The notes: generated by a model from the sequence alone, not told the origin. Positions 17,531-25,857 are shown, counted from the stretch's first letter. The stretch: 64,000 nt of DNA from JANNOG01 sp050329415 (GCA_050329415.1 JBHJOS010000015.1:97727-161726), one strand, 5' to 3'. Translations and numbers: made by a program.

Positions 17531-17904
17531 GCGGCTCACCGTACGGGGACGGGGACGGTGTCGCGAACCCCCCCGCCGGGCGGGTCTCGTCTCGCCATCC
17601 GGAACGACAGGCGTCGGTTCTCGGCGCAGTCGGAGGACAAGACGGTCCACACCCTGGGGATGCCTCCCTCGCACGTCGCGGGGCACCCGGGTCTCCGCTC
17701 GTGCACAAGGGACAGCCGGTACCTGTGCACGACGACGGCGTGGCGTCCACAGGATTCCTGTTGCTGTGGACACGGCTGTGGACGAGCAGTTCCCCACGAC
17801 ACGCGCGTCCGTGTCCGGCCCTCGGTGTAGGACTGCGAGGGTCGCCGAGGGGACTGTCCGAGTGGTCGGCGACGGGTGATGCGGGCGAGGGAGGTGCGGG
17901 GTCG
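17531..17904. promoter_or_regulatory. dnaB upstream region with four DnaA-box-like motifs
   Basis: A 374-bp divergent intergenic region. TCCACA cores occur at 17646-17651 and 17746-17751 (plus strand) and 17765-17770 and 17777-17782 (minus strand); the third reads GTGTCCACA and the fourth TCGTCCACA, each 8 of 9 to TTGTCCACA. An inverted repeat CGTGCACA/TGTGCACG occupies 17700-17707 and 17724-17731. The dnaB Shine-Dalgarno GGGAGG lies before 17900. Control of dnaB by DnaA is inferred, not shown. Confidence 0.5.
17538..17543 (-). promoter_or_regulatory. -10 element of leaderless ATP-grasp/racemase mRNA
   Basis: TACGGT on the minus strand, 7 nt before GTG 17530. Confidence 0.45.
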
Positions 17905-19290
17905 ATGGCGACGGGTCAGGTGGACGTCCCCGTGGTGCGCGGGGCCTCGGCGGGTGGGGTCGGCGTCGATGCGGGGCTCGAGCGGATGCCCCCCCAGGAC
18001 GTCCTTGCCGAACAGTCGGTTCTCGGCGGCATGCTGCTGTCGAAGGACGCCATCGCCGATGTCGCCGAGGTGCTCCAGGCCGCGGACTTCTACCGCCCCG
18101 CCCACGAGATGATCTTCGGGGCGATCCTCGACCTGTTCGCCCGCGGGGAGCCGGCCGACCCCGTGACGGTCGCCGACATGCTCGCCCGCCAGGGGACGCT
18201 GTCCCGGGTCGGCGGTGCCCCGTACCTGCACTCCCTCGTGGCCACCGTCCCGACGGCCGCGAACGCGGCGTACTACGGCCGGATCGTCCGCGACAAGGCA
18301 GTGCTGCGCCGCCTGGTCGAGGCGGGGACCCGGATCGCCACCATGGGCTACGCCGCCGACGGCGGCGAGGTCGAGGACCTCGTCAACCGCGCCCAGGCCG
18401 AGGTGTACGGCGTCGGCGCGTCCCGGGTCCACGACGACTACCGGCCGCTGTCCGAGACGCTGGAGGCGACGCTCGCCGAGCTCGAGGAGATGAGCGGCCG
18501 CGACGGCGCCATGACCGGCGTCCCCACCGGCTTCACCGAGCTCGACCACCTCACCAACGGGCTCCACGCCGGTCAGATGATCGTCATCGCGGCGCGCCCC
18601 GCGATGGGCAAGTCGACCGTCGGCCTCGACATCGCCCGCAGTGCGGCGCTGCATCACGGCCTGCCCACCGTGATCTTCTCGCTCGAGATGGGCCGGACCG
18701 AGATCACCACCCGCCTGCTGTCGGCCGAGGCCGCCATCAAGCTGCAGGCGCTGCGGACGGGCCGGCTCGCCGAGGACGACTGGACCAAGATCGCGCGGGT
18801 GATGGGGCGGGCGAACGACGCGCCCTTGTTCATCGACGACAGCCCCAACATGACCCTCGCCGAGATCCGCGCCAAGTGCCGCCGGTTGCGCCAGCAGCAC
18901 GGCCTCAAGCTCGTCGTCGTCGACTACCTCCAGCTCATGACGTCGGGTAAGCGGGTGGAGTCCCGCCAGCAGGAGGTGAGTGAGTTCTCCCGCGCCCTCA
19001 AGCTGCTCGCGAAGGAGCTGGACGTCCCCGTCATCGCCATCAGCCAGCTCAACCGCGGACCGGAGCAGCGCACCGACAAACGGCCTCAGATGTCCGACCT
19101 CCGCGAAAGCGGCAGCATCGAACAGGATGCCGACATGGTCATCCTGCTGCATCGCGAGGACGCGTACGAGAAGGAGTCACGACCGGGCGAGGCGGACTTC
19201 ATCGTCGCCAAGCACCGCAACGGGCCGACGGACACCCTGACGGTCGTCTTCCAGGGCCACTACAGCCGCTTCGTCGACATGGCCCGCTGA
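17905..19290 (+). CDS. dnaB: replicative DNA helicase
   Basis: A 461-residue hexameric 5'-3' helicase of the replication fork. The N-terminal DnaG-interaction domain starts with P-P-Q-D-V-L-A-E-Q-S-V-L-G-G-M. The RecA-like domain has Walker A A-R-P-A-M-G-K-S-T with Lys236, then F-S-L-E-M and V-V-V-D-Y-L-Q-L-M for Walker B, and I-S-Q-L-N-R. No intein interrupts it, unlike several actinobacterial dnaB genes. ATG 17905 is chosen as the first start with a family-like N-terminus; ATG at the PPQD motif is an alternative. It is separated from rplI here by about 5 kb, although the two are normally close. Confidence 0.97.
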   Translation: MATGQVDVPVVRGASAGGVGVDAGLERMPPQDVLAEQSVLGGMLLSKDAIADVAEVLQAADFYRPAHEMIFGAILDLFARGEPADPVTVADMLARQGTLSRVGGAPYLHSLVATVPTAANAAYYGRIVRDKAVLRRLVEAGTRIATMGYAADGGEVEDLVNRAQAEVYGVGASRVHDDYRPLSETLEATLAELEEMSGRDGAMTGVPTGFTELDHLTNGLHAGQMIVIAARPAMGKSTVGLDIARSAALHHGLPTVIFSLEMGRTEITTRLLSAEAAIKLQALRTGRLAEDDWTKIARVMGRANDAPLFIDDSPNMTLAEIRAKCRRLRQQHGLKLVVVDYLQLMTSGKRVESRQQEVSEFSRALKLLAKELDVPVIAISQLNRGPEQRTDKRPQMSDLRESGSIEQDADMVILLHREDAYEKESRPGEADFIVAKHRNGPTDTLTVVFQGHYSRFVDMAR

Positions 19291-19413
19291 CTCCGGCGAC
19301 GGACCGTCGTCCACCGCGACTCCGCCCCGACGCCGTGCACGACTGATCCTGGCCGCGGGACCGGGACGGCAGCCCGCGCCCGGGGCAGTTCGAGGACTCG
19401 AGCAACGTCATTG

Positions 19414-19438
19414 GTTGGGCAGGCGTGCGGCTGGGTAT
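19414..19438 (+). promoter_or_regulatory. SigB/SigF-type promoter of the envelope-stress operon
   Basis: GTTG at 19414-19417, a 15-nt spacer and GGGTAT at 19433-19438. This fits the known actinobacterial SigB consensus GNNT-N14-16-GGGTA(C/T) well. It is 62 nt before the first ATG. A sigma factor of this family is encoded at 25075, so regulation by it is a reasonable inference. Confidence 0.6.
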
Positions 19439-19500
19439 CCACCCGACGTCCATGACCCCCCACTCCCACCCGACCCCGCCAGGGGTCACAGGAGGTATCG

Positions 19501-19950
19501 ATGACCGCCCAGTCCGGATCCGGCGGCGGCGTGACGGAGCAAGTTCGCGAGCGGGCCGGCGACACGGTGTCCCAGGCGCGCGACCAGGGCCGCGAGGCTG
19601 TCGAGGGCCAGGTCGACACTCGCAGCACCCAGGCCGGACAGCGCCTGGGCGACGTCGCCGACCAGGCCCACGAGGTCAGCTCCACGCTGCGCGACCAGGG
19701 CAACGACACCGTCGCCCGGCTCGTCGACACCGCTGCCCAGTACACCGATCGGGCCGCCGGCTATCTGCGCGACTCCAGCGCCACCACCATCCTCGACGAT
19801 CTCGAGGACCTCGTCCGCAAGCAGCCGTGGGCCGTCGCGGCCGGCGGCCTGGTCCTGGGGTTCGCCGCGGCACGGGTGCTGCGCGCCTCGCGCAGCAGCG
19901 GAGACCGTGCCGGGACCACGGCGGAGGGGTATCGGCGTGACCGGCTCTGA
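19501..19950 (+). CDS. small membrane-anchored helical stress protein
   Basis: A 149-residue hydrophilic protein rich in Gln, Arg, Ala and Asp with long amphipathic helices (residues 10-95), then one hydrophobic segment (about 110-130: K-Q-P-W-A-V-A-A-G-G-L-V-L-G-F-A-A-A-R) and a basic tail. This layout resembles ElaB/DUF883-type inner-membrane proteins, but I cannot assign a family firmly. AGGAGG lies 6 nt before the ATG. It opens a four-gene cluster (holin-X-like, DUF3618-like, YihY-like) with overlapping frames, and a SigB-type promoter precedes it, so a general-stress envelope function is likely. Confidence 0.8.
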   Translation: MTAQSGSGGGVTEQVRERAGDTVSQARDQGREAVEGQVDTRSTQAGQRLGDVADQAHEVSSTLRDQGNDTVARLVDTAAQYTDRAAGYLRDSSATTILDDLEDLVRKQPWAVAAGGLVLGFAAARVLRASRSSGDRAGTTAEGYRRDRL

Positions 19951-20407
19951 CCACCGCGGCAGCCAGCCTGTGTCGGCGCAGGACACCCGCGACGACCGGC
20001 CTGCCCAGGCCGACGAGTCCTTCGGCACACTCCTCAAGGAGTTGGCTCAGGACACCTCCACCCTGCTCAAGCAGGAGATCGCCCTTGCTCGGGCGGAGCT
20101 GACCGACAAGGCCAGGGTTGCCGGCAAGGGCGCGGGGATGCTCGCCGGAGCGGCCGTCTTCGGGCTGCTCATGATGATCGCCCTCACCGCACTGCTGATC
20201 ATCGTCCTCGACGCCGGGCTGGAACTGTGGCTGGCGGCTCTCGTCGTCACGCTGCTGTGGGCCGGCGTCGCGGTCGTCCTCGCCCTCGCCGGGCGGAGCC
20301 AGCTCAAGACTGCCATCCCGCCCACCCCCGAACAGACCATCGAGACCGTGAAGGAGGACATCCAGTGGGCCAGTCACCTGCACCCGACGAGATCCGCCAG
20401 GACATAG
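19937..20407 (+). CDS. phage holin-superfamily III (holin-X-like) membrane protein
   Basis: A 156-residue protein. A hydrophilic N-terminus leads to L-L-K-Q-E-I-A-L-A-R-A-E-L and two transmembrane helices (about 62-85 and 92-112), the pattern of the actinobacterial 'holin-X, superfamily III' (PF07332) family, which is chromosomal and not phage-borne in most cases. Function unknown. GTG 19937 overlaps the previous gene by 14 bp, with GGAGGGG 8-9 nt upstream. Its 3' end overlaps the next gene by 43 bp. Confidence 0.85.
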   Translation: MTGSDHRGSQPVSAQDTRDDRPAQADESFGTLLKELAQDTSTLLKQEIALARAELTDKARVAGKGAGMLAGAAVFGLLMMIALTALLIIVLDAGLELWLAALVVTLLWAGVAVVLALAGRSQLKTAIPPTPEQTIETVKEDIQWASHLHPTRSART

Positions 20408-20970
20408 CGGACACCCGCGAGCGCATGAGTGAGAAGGCCGACGCGCTCGCCTACAAGGCAGACGTCCCGGCTCGCACCAAGGACCGGGTGGAGGACGCGA
20501 AGGAGTCCGTCATGTCCAAGGTGCACGCGGTCACCGATCGGATGACCGGCAGTGCCCACGAGGCGCAGGACCGGCTGAAGGACGCCGCCAGCGAAGCCCA
20601 GGGCGTGGCCGGCGAGCGCGCGGATGAGGCCAGGCAGAAGGCGCGTCGCGCGAAGGGCATGGCGCAGGGCAACCCGCTCGGCCTCGCGGTCGGGGCGGTG
20701 GCCCTCGGCTTCTTCGCCGGACTGGTCGTGCCCACCACCCGGGTGGAGGACGAGCGGCTGGGCCAGGTCGGCGACCAGGTCCGAGGGCGGTCCAAGGCCC
20801 TCGGAGAGGAGGCGGTCGAGCGGGGCAAGGAGGTCGCCGAGACCGCCAAGGATGCCGCCAGGGAGGCCGCCCACGGCCAGGTGTCGGACATGCGGTCCTC
20901 GGCCGGCGGTCAACACGCCGCCACCGACGCCGACTCCCTCCCCGAGGCCCGCTCCGTCGTCACGCCGTGA
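20365..20970 (+). CDS. DUF3618-like membrane-anchored protein
   Basis: A 201-residue protein beginning with P-D-E-I-R-Q-D-I-A-D-T-R-E-R-M-S-E-K-A-D-A-L, the hallmark DUF3618 start. A long charged helical region (30-105), one transmembrane segment (about 108-130) and a charged C-terminus follow. GTG 20365 has AAGGAGG 7 nt upstream and lies inside the end of the holin-X-like gene. DUF3618 proteins are commonly found next to holin-X-like and YihY-type genes in actinobacteria; their function is not established. Confidence 0.85.
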   Translation: MGQSPAPDEIRQDIADTRERMSEKADALAYKADVPARTKDRVEDAKESVMSKVHAVTDRMTGSAHEAQDRLKDAASEAQGVAGERADEARQKARRAKGMAQGNPLGLAVGAVALGFFAGLVVPTTRVEDERLGQVGDQVRGRSKALGEEAVERGKEVAETAKDAAREAAHGQVSDMRSSAGGQHAATDADSLPEARSVVTP

Positions 20971-21938
20971 CGTCCAGCCCCACCCGCACGACCGACCGTC
21001 CCGGCGCCGGTGCCGCCTCCCCCAGGGAGGTTCCGGCGTCGGGGTGGCGCCAGATTATGGTCCGGGCCTGGCAGGAGCAGAGCCGCGACAAGATCGGCCT
21101 GCTCGCCGGAGCCGTCGCGTACTTCGGCTTCCTCGCGATCTTCCCGGCGCTCATCGCCGCGATCTCGATCTACGGCCTGGTGTACGACGCCGACGAGGCG
21201 GCCGAACAGGTGGAGTCGTTCGCCGGTCAGCTGCCCGACGAGGCCGCCGCGATCCTCGAGGAGCAGCTCACCACCATCGCCGGCGGCTCCTCGGGAGCCC
21301 TGACCCTCGGTGTCGTCACGTCGATCCTGCTTGCCCTGTGGGCTGCCTCCGGTGGCATGGGCGCGATGATCAAGGCCATCAACATCGCCTACGCCGAGCA
21401 GGACGAACGGAGTCTTGTCAAGGGCCGAGTGCTGGCGCGCGGGCTGACCCTGGGGGCGATTGTCGTCGTCCTCGTCGCGTTGGTGCTGATCGCGGTGCTG
21501 CCCCTGGTCCTCGGTCTGGTCGACCTCGGCCCGGTGGCAACGCTGGCGATCCAGGCGGGGCGCTTCGCGGTCCTCGCCGGCGTGGTGCTCGTGGCGTTGG
21601 CCCTGCTGTACCGATGGGCCGCCGACCGGGCGGACCCGCGCTGGCGGTGGGCCTCGCCGGGGGCCGTAGCCGCCGCCGTGGGGTGGCTCGTCGTGAGCGC
21701 GCTGTTCAGTGCGTACGTCACGTACTTCGGCAGCTACAGCGAGACCTACGGCTCGGTCGCGGGGGCGGCGATCCTGCTGCTGTGGCTGTACTACTCGGCG
21801 TTCGTCGTTCTCCTCGGAGCCGAGATCAATGCCGAGTCGGAGCGCCAGACCCAGCGAGACACCACGACCGGTCCGGAGCGTCCGATCGGTCGGCGCCGGG
21901 CGCACGCTGCCGACGACAAGCCGGCCTCCGGAGCGTGA
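20967..21938 (+). CDS. YihY/virulence factor BrkB family membrane protein
   Basis: A 323-residue protein with six transmembrane helices. Conserved stretches include K-I-G-L-L-A-G-A-V-A-Y-F-G-F-L-A-I-F-P-A-L at residues 45-65 and F-G-S-Y-S-E-T-Y-G-S-V-A-G near 255, followed by L-L-L-W-L-Y-Y-S-A-F-V-V-L-L-G-A-E, all typical of the YihY family (earlier misnamed ribonuclease BN). Role unknown, probably an envelope transporter or integrity factor. GTG overlaps the upstream stop by 4 bp. The C-terminal 45 residues are hydrophilic and Arg/Thr-rich. Confidence 0.9.
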   Translation: MTSSPTRTTDRPGAGAASPREVPASGWRQIMVRAWQEQSRDKIGLLAGAVAYFGFLAIFPALIAAISIYGLVYDADEAAEQVESFAGQLPDEAAAILEEQLTTIAGGSSGALTLGVVTSILLALWAASGGMGAMIKAINIAYAEQDERSLVKGRVLARGLTLGAIVVVLVALVLIAVLPLVLGLVDLGPVATLAIQAGRFAVLAGVVLVALALLYRWAADRADPRWRWASPGAVAAAVGWLVVSALFSAYVTYFGSYSETYGSVAGAAILLLWLYYSAFVVLLGAEINAESERQTQRDTTTGPERPIGRRRAHAADDKPASGA

Positions 21939-22021
21939 TCCGTCCCTTCGGCTCGTGGCGGGGCGCACCCGCCAGCTGACCTGCGCCGTCGGGGAGGCGG
22001 GGGGCGGGCCAGGGTGATGGG

Positions 22022-22210
22022 TCAGGCGGCGTCGGCGTCGCCCGGCAGGCCGAGCCGCGCCGTGAGGCGGTGCGGTGCCGTGGCCGCGTAGTCGGCAAGC
22101 GCCGCGGCAAGGGTCTCCAGCGACGGTGGACCGCCGACGGTGACGCTCAGCAGACGGTGGAGTTCCCGGGAACGCGCATCGGCCGATTCCCACGAAGAGT
22201 CACCAGACAT
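22022..22210 (-). CDS. small hypothetical protein
   Basis: A 62-residue protein with no family I recognise. It begins M-S-G-D-S-S-W-E-S-A-D-A-R and contains a predicted helical stretch and a hydrophobic Leu/Ala pattern around residues 35-55, but no membrane segment. Support for a real gene: ATG 22210 is preceded by TACCGT exactly 6 nt upstream, the leaderless arrangement used by several other genes here, and the frame has good actinobacterial third-position GC. It is convergent with the yihY-like gene and divergent from the Hsp70-like gene. Confidence 0.55.
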   Translation of the reverse strand: MSGDSSWESADARSRELHRLLSVTVGGPPSLETLAAALADYAATAPHRLTARLGLPGDADAA

Positions 22211-22216
22211 ACACGG

Positions 22217-22222
22217 ACGGTA
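22217..22222 (-). promoter_or_regulatory. -10 element of leaderless small-protein mRNA
   Basis: TACCGT on the minus strand, 6 nt before the ATG at 22210, in the least GC-rich stretch nearby. Confidence 0.45.
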
Positions 22223-22454
22223 ATTGGGTTGTCGGGCCCAGGTGGGGCGTCCTGAGCTGCGTCGCAGTGTCGGCCGGGACAAATCATCCGTTCGTGCGAG
22301 GCCCGCTTCCGCAATGGATGTGGCGTGCCGTCCGACTTTCGCCTACGGTCACATACCGACGTCACGGACGAACCGGTCGTGGTCGGACACCGGTTCGCCG
22401 GTCGGCGCGAGCCTTCGACGAGACCGATGACATCCCGGGTGGGAGGACCGAAGA

Positions 22455-24236
22455 GTGGTCGCCCTCGGCCTGGATCCCGGCGCCTCCGGGACGACAGCCG
22501 CAGCTTGGCGTGATGGCGCCGTCGCGTTGGTCCCACTCGGCGCGGCCGGCCGGGGCCGCCCCCTCGACCTGGTGACCGGCACTGCCATCTGGTCGGCAGT
22601 CGAGGCCGCGGCGCGCCGCGGCCCCCGCCCCGACGTCGTGGTGCTCAGCGTCCCGGCCACGTGGGAGCCACCCCGCGCCCGCGAGCTGCTGGCCGCCTCG
22701 GCCGCCGCAGGTGTCGCGGCCCCGCACGGAGTGCACGCCGTGCCGGCCCCGGTGGCCGTCGCGGAACTCGTGCTGCGCACCGGATCCGTCGCCGACGGGG
22801 ACCGGCTGCTCGTGTGCGACGCCGGGGCCGGAGAGGTCCGCGTCACGGCCGTCGATGCGTCCTGGTCGGGATCGCGACCGCTGGGCGCCGCCGTCCTGGC
22901 GGTGCCGGCGACCATCCCCGGGTCCCCGGACGACCCCGACCCCGCTCCGGACGCCGCGGCCGTCATCACCGCGGCAGCGCGCTCCACGCAGGTGGTCCTC
23001 CAGGCCCTCCCCGAGTCCGCACCCGTCGTGGTGGTCCTGGTCGGCGGCATGGCCGGGATCCCGGGCCTGCGCACCGAGCTGGCAGCCCAGGCGCACGTGG
23101 AGGTGCTGGTACCGGACGACCCGGTCGAGGCGGCAGCGGTGGGAGCCGCCTGGCTGGGCGCACGTCTCGCGGGCCTGGCTCCGGTGGGGGCGGATCGCAC
23201 CCTCGAGATCGGGCTGGGCTCGGTCGATCACTCCGCCGAGGCGGCGGGACGGGTCCCCGAGCGGGTCGCCGCGCTCGCAGCCATGACGGCGACGACAGGT
23301 CCCCTGCCGTCCGTCGGGCCCGGTGACCCGCCGGTGGCGACGGGCCGTCCGGTGGCGAGCGACGAGGGCGTTCCCGCCGCCGTCGTGCCGCAGCCACGGG
23401 ACGGCCGGTCGCGCCGGCTGGGCCCGGGCCTCGCGGTCGCCGCCGTTTCTTGTCTCACTCTCGTGGCCGGGGGTGTGGCGGCCGTGTCGCTCGGCGGTTC
23501 CCCGGTCGCCGGCGCCCCCCCGTCGTGTCCCGCGGCGGAGGACCCGCCGCCGTGGGTGTGCATCGAGGACGCTGAACTCACGGGAGACCTGCTGTCCCTG
23601 ACCGTGGTGGCGCGAGGCGCCGGCTCGGTGGGCGCGGAGGTGGTGGTGTTCGGTGCCGACACCGCCTACCCCGACGACCCCGGTGAGGCCGCCATCCCTC
23701 TCGGGCGGCTGCAGGGCGAGAACGTCGTGACCGTGGACCTCGCGGACGACGGGGTGCCCTCGGCCGGCCGACGCGCGGTCCGCTCCGGCGACCGTCTCTG
23801 CGCCCAGGCGGCAGGGGTCCCGTTGCCCCACTGTGTCCGCCTGATCCGGACGTCGGGTCCCACCGCCGGGCCGTCTCCGACCCCTTCCGCTCCTGCGGAG
23901 CCCTCCGGTGGGGTGACGTCGACCACCCCGGGTGCCGGGGTGGTCGTCGTTCCGGTGCCCTCGGCGTCGTCATCACCCGACCGGTCGACCCGGCGCAGTG
24001 CCCCCCCCGTCCCCGACCGTGACCCGCCGGCTCCGGGCGGCGGCCTTCCGGCACCTCCCGGTCCGGCTCCGCCACCTCCCCCGCCGCCGACGTCGGCGTC
24101 CCCGACCCCGTCCGTGACGCCGACCACGCGCACCCCGACGACGACTCCGACCCCGCCGACCTCGCCCAGCCCGAGCGACGAGCCCACGACCACGGCCTCG
24201 GCCTCGGTGAGCCCGTCGGTCGGGCCGACAACCTGA
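22455..24236 (+). CDS. degenerate Hsp70/actin-fold protein with one TM helix and Pro/Thr tail
   Basis: A 593-residue protein. Residues 1-240 follow the actin/Hsp70 ATPase layout: phosphate-1 loop L-G-L-D-P-G-A-S-G-T, phosphate-2 L-V-C-D-A-G-A-G-E-V, adenosine loop V-L-V-G-G-M-A-G-I-P-G-L, then D-P-V-E-A-A-A-V-G-A-A. It is much shorter than the 380-residue DnaK ATPase domain, and no substrate-binding domain follows. A transmembrane helix lies near 325-350; the rest (350-593) is outside, with four cysteines in a small domain (about 355-460) and then a Ser/Pro/Thr-rich wall-spanning tail. GTG 22455 is used. An intracellular actin-like sensor linked to an extracytoplasmic domain is an inference; nucleotide binding is untested. 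Confidence 0.7.
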   Translation: MVALGLDPGASGTTAAAWRDGAVALVPLGAAGRGRPLDLVTGTAIWSAVEAAARRGPRPDVVVLSVPATWEPPRARELLAASAAAGVAAPHGVHAVPAPVAVAELVLRTGSVADGDRLLVCDAGAGEVRVTAVDASWSGSRPLGAAVLAVPATIPGSPDDPDPAPDAAAVITAAARSTQVVLQALPESAPVVVVLVGGMAGIPGLRTELAAQAHVEVLVPDDPVEAAAVGAAWLGARLAGLAPVGADRTLEIGLGSVDHSAEAAGRVPERVAALAAMTATTGPLPSVGPGDPPVATGRPVASDEGVPAAVVPQPRDGRSRRLGPGLAVAAVSCLTLVAGGVAAVSLGGSPVAGAPPSCPAAEDPPPWVCIEDAELTGDLLSLTVVARGAGSVGAEVVVFGADTAYPDDPGEAAIPLGRLQGENVVTVDLADDGVPSAGRRAVRSGDRLCAQAAGVPLPHCVRLIRTSGPTAGPSPTPSAPAEPSGGVTSTTPGAGVVVVPVPSASSSPDRSTRRSAPPVPDRDPPAPGGGLPAPPGPAPPPPPPPTSASPTPSVTPTTRTPTTTPTPPTSPSPSDEPTTTASASVSPSVGPTT

Positions 24237-24268
24237 CCCGCATTCGGCCGTCGCTGCGAGGTGGTGCC

Positions 24269-24302
24269 GAGGGCCCGGTGGCTATCACCCTGCCGGGCCC
24301 TC
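24269..24302. terminator. GC-rich hairpin between convergent genes
   Basis: A perfect 10-bp stem (GAGGGCCCGG at 24269-24278 with CCGGGCCCTC at 24293-24302) and a 14-nt loop between the Hsp70-like and SRPBCC stops. No T-run; a bidirectional terminator is inferred. Confidence 0.6.
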
Positions 24303-24324
24303 CCACAGACTTGAGGTGCTCGGC

Positions 24325-24807
24325 TCAGCCCACTGTCGTCGGCCCCAGCCCTGGCCCGGAGCCGATCTCGCCCCGCCACGAACCGGTGGCCGCCCCGCGG
24401 GACTCGATGAACTGCTTGAAGTTCGCCAGGTCCTTCGTCGCCTGACGTTCGATGATGCCCATGGCGTCCCCGACCTTCTCGACGAAGCCCTCCGTCTGGT
24501 AGTCCATGCTCAGCCGGACCCGGGTCCGGGACTGGTCCAGCGGCTCGAAGCGCACCGAGCCGGCGTGGGTCGGGCCGTCCACGGATCGCCACGACACACC
24601 CTGGTCGGGCTGCTGCACCAGGACGTCGGCGTCGAATTCGCGCGTCACGCCGCCGATGCTCAGCCTCCAGTGCGTGCGGCCGTCGCTGAGCTGGCGGATC
24701 TCCTCGATGCCGCTCATGAACTGTGGGAAGTCCTCGAACTGCGTCCACTGGTCGTAAGCCACCTGCAGGGGCACGTCGACCTCGATGCTCTTCTCGATGA
24801 CGCTCAC
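24325..24807 (-). CDS. SRPBCC (START-like) family protein
   Basis: A 160-residue protein with the SRPBCC ligand-binding fold. It begins V-S-V-I-E-K-S-I-E-V-D-V-P and has Y-D-Q-W-T-Q-F-E-D-F-P-Q-F-M near residue 20, typical of polyketide-cyclase/dehydrase-like proteins. GTG 24807 is chosen over a longer frame because AGAAGGA lies 4-5 nt before it and family members start here. The ligand is unknown; relatives are often stress-induced, and a SigB-type promoter candidate lies at 24871-24896. Confidence 0.85.
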   Translation of the reverse strand: MSVIEKSIEVDVPLQVAYDQWTQFEDFPQFMSGIEEIRQLSDGRTHWRLSIGGVTREFDADVLVQQPDQGVSWRSVDGPTHAGSVRFEPLDQSRTRVRLSMDYQTEGFVEKVGDAMGIIERQATKDLANFKQFIESRGAATGSWRGEIGSGPGLGPTTVG

Positions 24808-24870
24808 GTGATCCTTCTTTCGGTCTCGCTGCGGTGTGACGACCGACGTGCGCCGACGTCCACCGAACGA

Positions 24871-24896
24871 GTACCCACGCACCGCAAATCCCAGTC
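24871..24896 (-). promoter_or_regulatory. possible SigB-type promoter of the SRPBCC gene
   Basis: On the minus strand GACT, 16 nt, then GGGTAC (plus-strand 24871-24876). It fits GNNT-N14-16-GGGTA(C/T), but the -35 part is loose, so this is weaker than the site at 19414. Confidence 0.35.
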
Positions 24897-25074
24897 CCGC
24901 CGGGCGCCCGCGACGGGGCATGCAGACGGCAGGCACCCACCGGCGTGTCCGTCGAGTTGCCGGTCCTCCGGGCCGCTCCTACCGTCGGTGACGTCACCCG
25001 GTTGAGCAGACAGCCGTGGCGGTCGTCACAGACCCTCACGCTGTCATCGCGACCGCCCCGGCGAGGGAGGTCGT

Positions 25075-25857
25075 ATGCTCCAGGCAGCGGAAGGGCAACC
25101 CCGCGCGGGCGCGTCCAGTTACCCCTTTCCCCATGATCCCGTGGGTGAGGCGCTTGTTGCGCGGGCCGCCTCCCTGCCGCCCGGCCACGCTGACCAGGCC
25201 GACGCGCTGGCGGTCGCCGTGGCGCACTGGTCCCCGATGGCCATGCGGCTCGCCCGGCCCTTCCGGCGCCGCACCCGCGAACCGGAGGACTTGGGCCAGG
25301 TCGCCATGACCGCTCTCGTCCAGACGATCGTCCGGTACGACCCGGTCCGCGGCGACTTCCCCCCGTACGCCGTCCCCACCATCACCGGAGAGATCCGCCG
25401 GTGGCTGCGCGACTGCCGGGACCTGGTCCGGGTCCCGCGGCGGCTGCGCGAGCTCGACGTCCAGGCCCTCGACCACGCCGAGCGGCTCGAGAAGGCCCTG
25501 GGCCGCAGCCCCACGGTGACAGAGGTGGCCGACCGGATCGGCGCCCCGGTCGGCGAGGTCTCGGCCGCTGCCCAGGCTCGGGCCGCTCGCTGGCCCGGTC
25601 CGCTCGACGCCGAGGCGCCGACCCAGCAGCGCGCCGTCGCGTTCACCGACGACGGGTTCGACATCGTCGAGCGCCGGCACACCGTGGTGCCCCTCATCGC
25701 CGATCTCGACCACCGCAGCCGGCAGGTCCTCGTCCTGCGGTACTTCCACGACATGACCCAGACCGAGATCGCCGAGCAGGTGGGCGTCTCCCAGGTCCAG
25801 GTGTCGCGGATCCTGGCCCGGACGCTCGACCGGCTCCGGACCCGGGCCGCCGCTTGA
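25075..25857 (+). CDS. SigB/SigF/SigG-family RNA polymerase sigma factor
   Basis: A 260-residue sigma-70 factor of the group 3 stress type. Region 2 contains P-E-D-L-G-Q-V-A-M-T-A-L and F-P-P-Y-A-V-P-T-I-T-G-E-I-R-R-W-L-R-D, the last stretch diagnostic of SigB/F/G. Region 3 has L-G-R-S-P-T-V-T-E-V-A. Region 4 (about 208-257) is an HTH with M-T-Q-T-E-I-A-E-Q-V-G-V-S-Q-V-Q-V-S-R. ATG 25075 has GGGAGG 4-5 nt upstream. No anti-sigma factor or antagonist is next to it, which is unusual for this group. It is a candidate to drive the SigB-type promoters at 19414 and 24871. Confidence 0.92.
   Translation: MLQAAEGQPRAGASSYPFPHDPVGEALVARAASLPPGHADQADALAVAVAHWSPMAMRLARPFRRRTREPEDLGQVAMTALVQTIVRYDPVRGDFPPYAVPTITGEIRRWLRDCRDLVRVPRRLRELDVQALDHAERLEKALGRSPTVTEVADRIGAPVGEVSAAAQARAARWPGPLDAEAPTQQRAVAFTDDGFDIVERRHTVVPLIADLDHRSRQVLVLRYFHDMTQTEIAEQVGVSQVQVSRILARTLDRLRTRAAA

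Noticed and set aside
19937..20407. Holin-like gene as evidence for a prophage
   Set aside because: The holin-X family is mostly chromosomal in actinobacteria, and no integrase, capsid or lysis gene is near.
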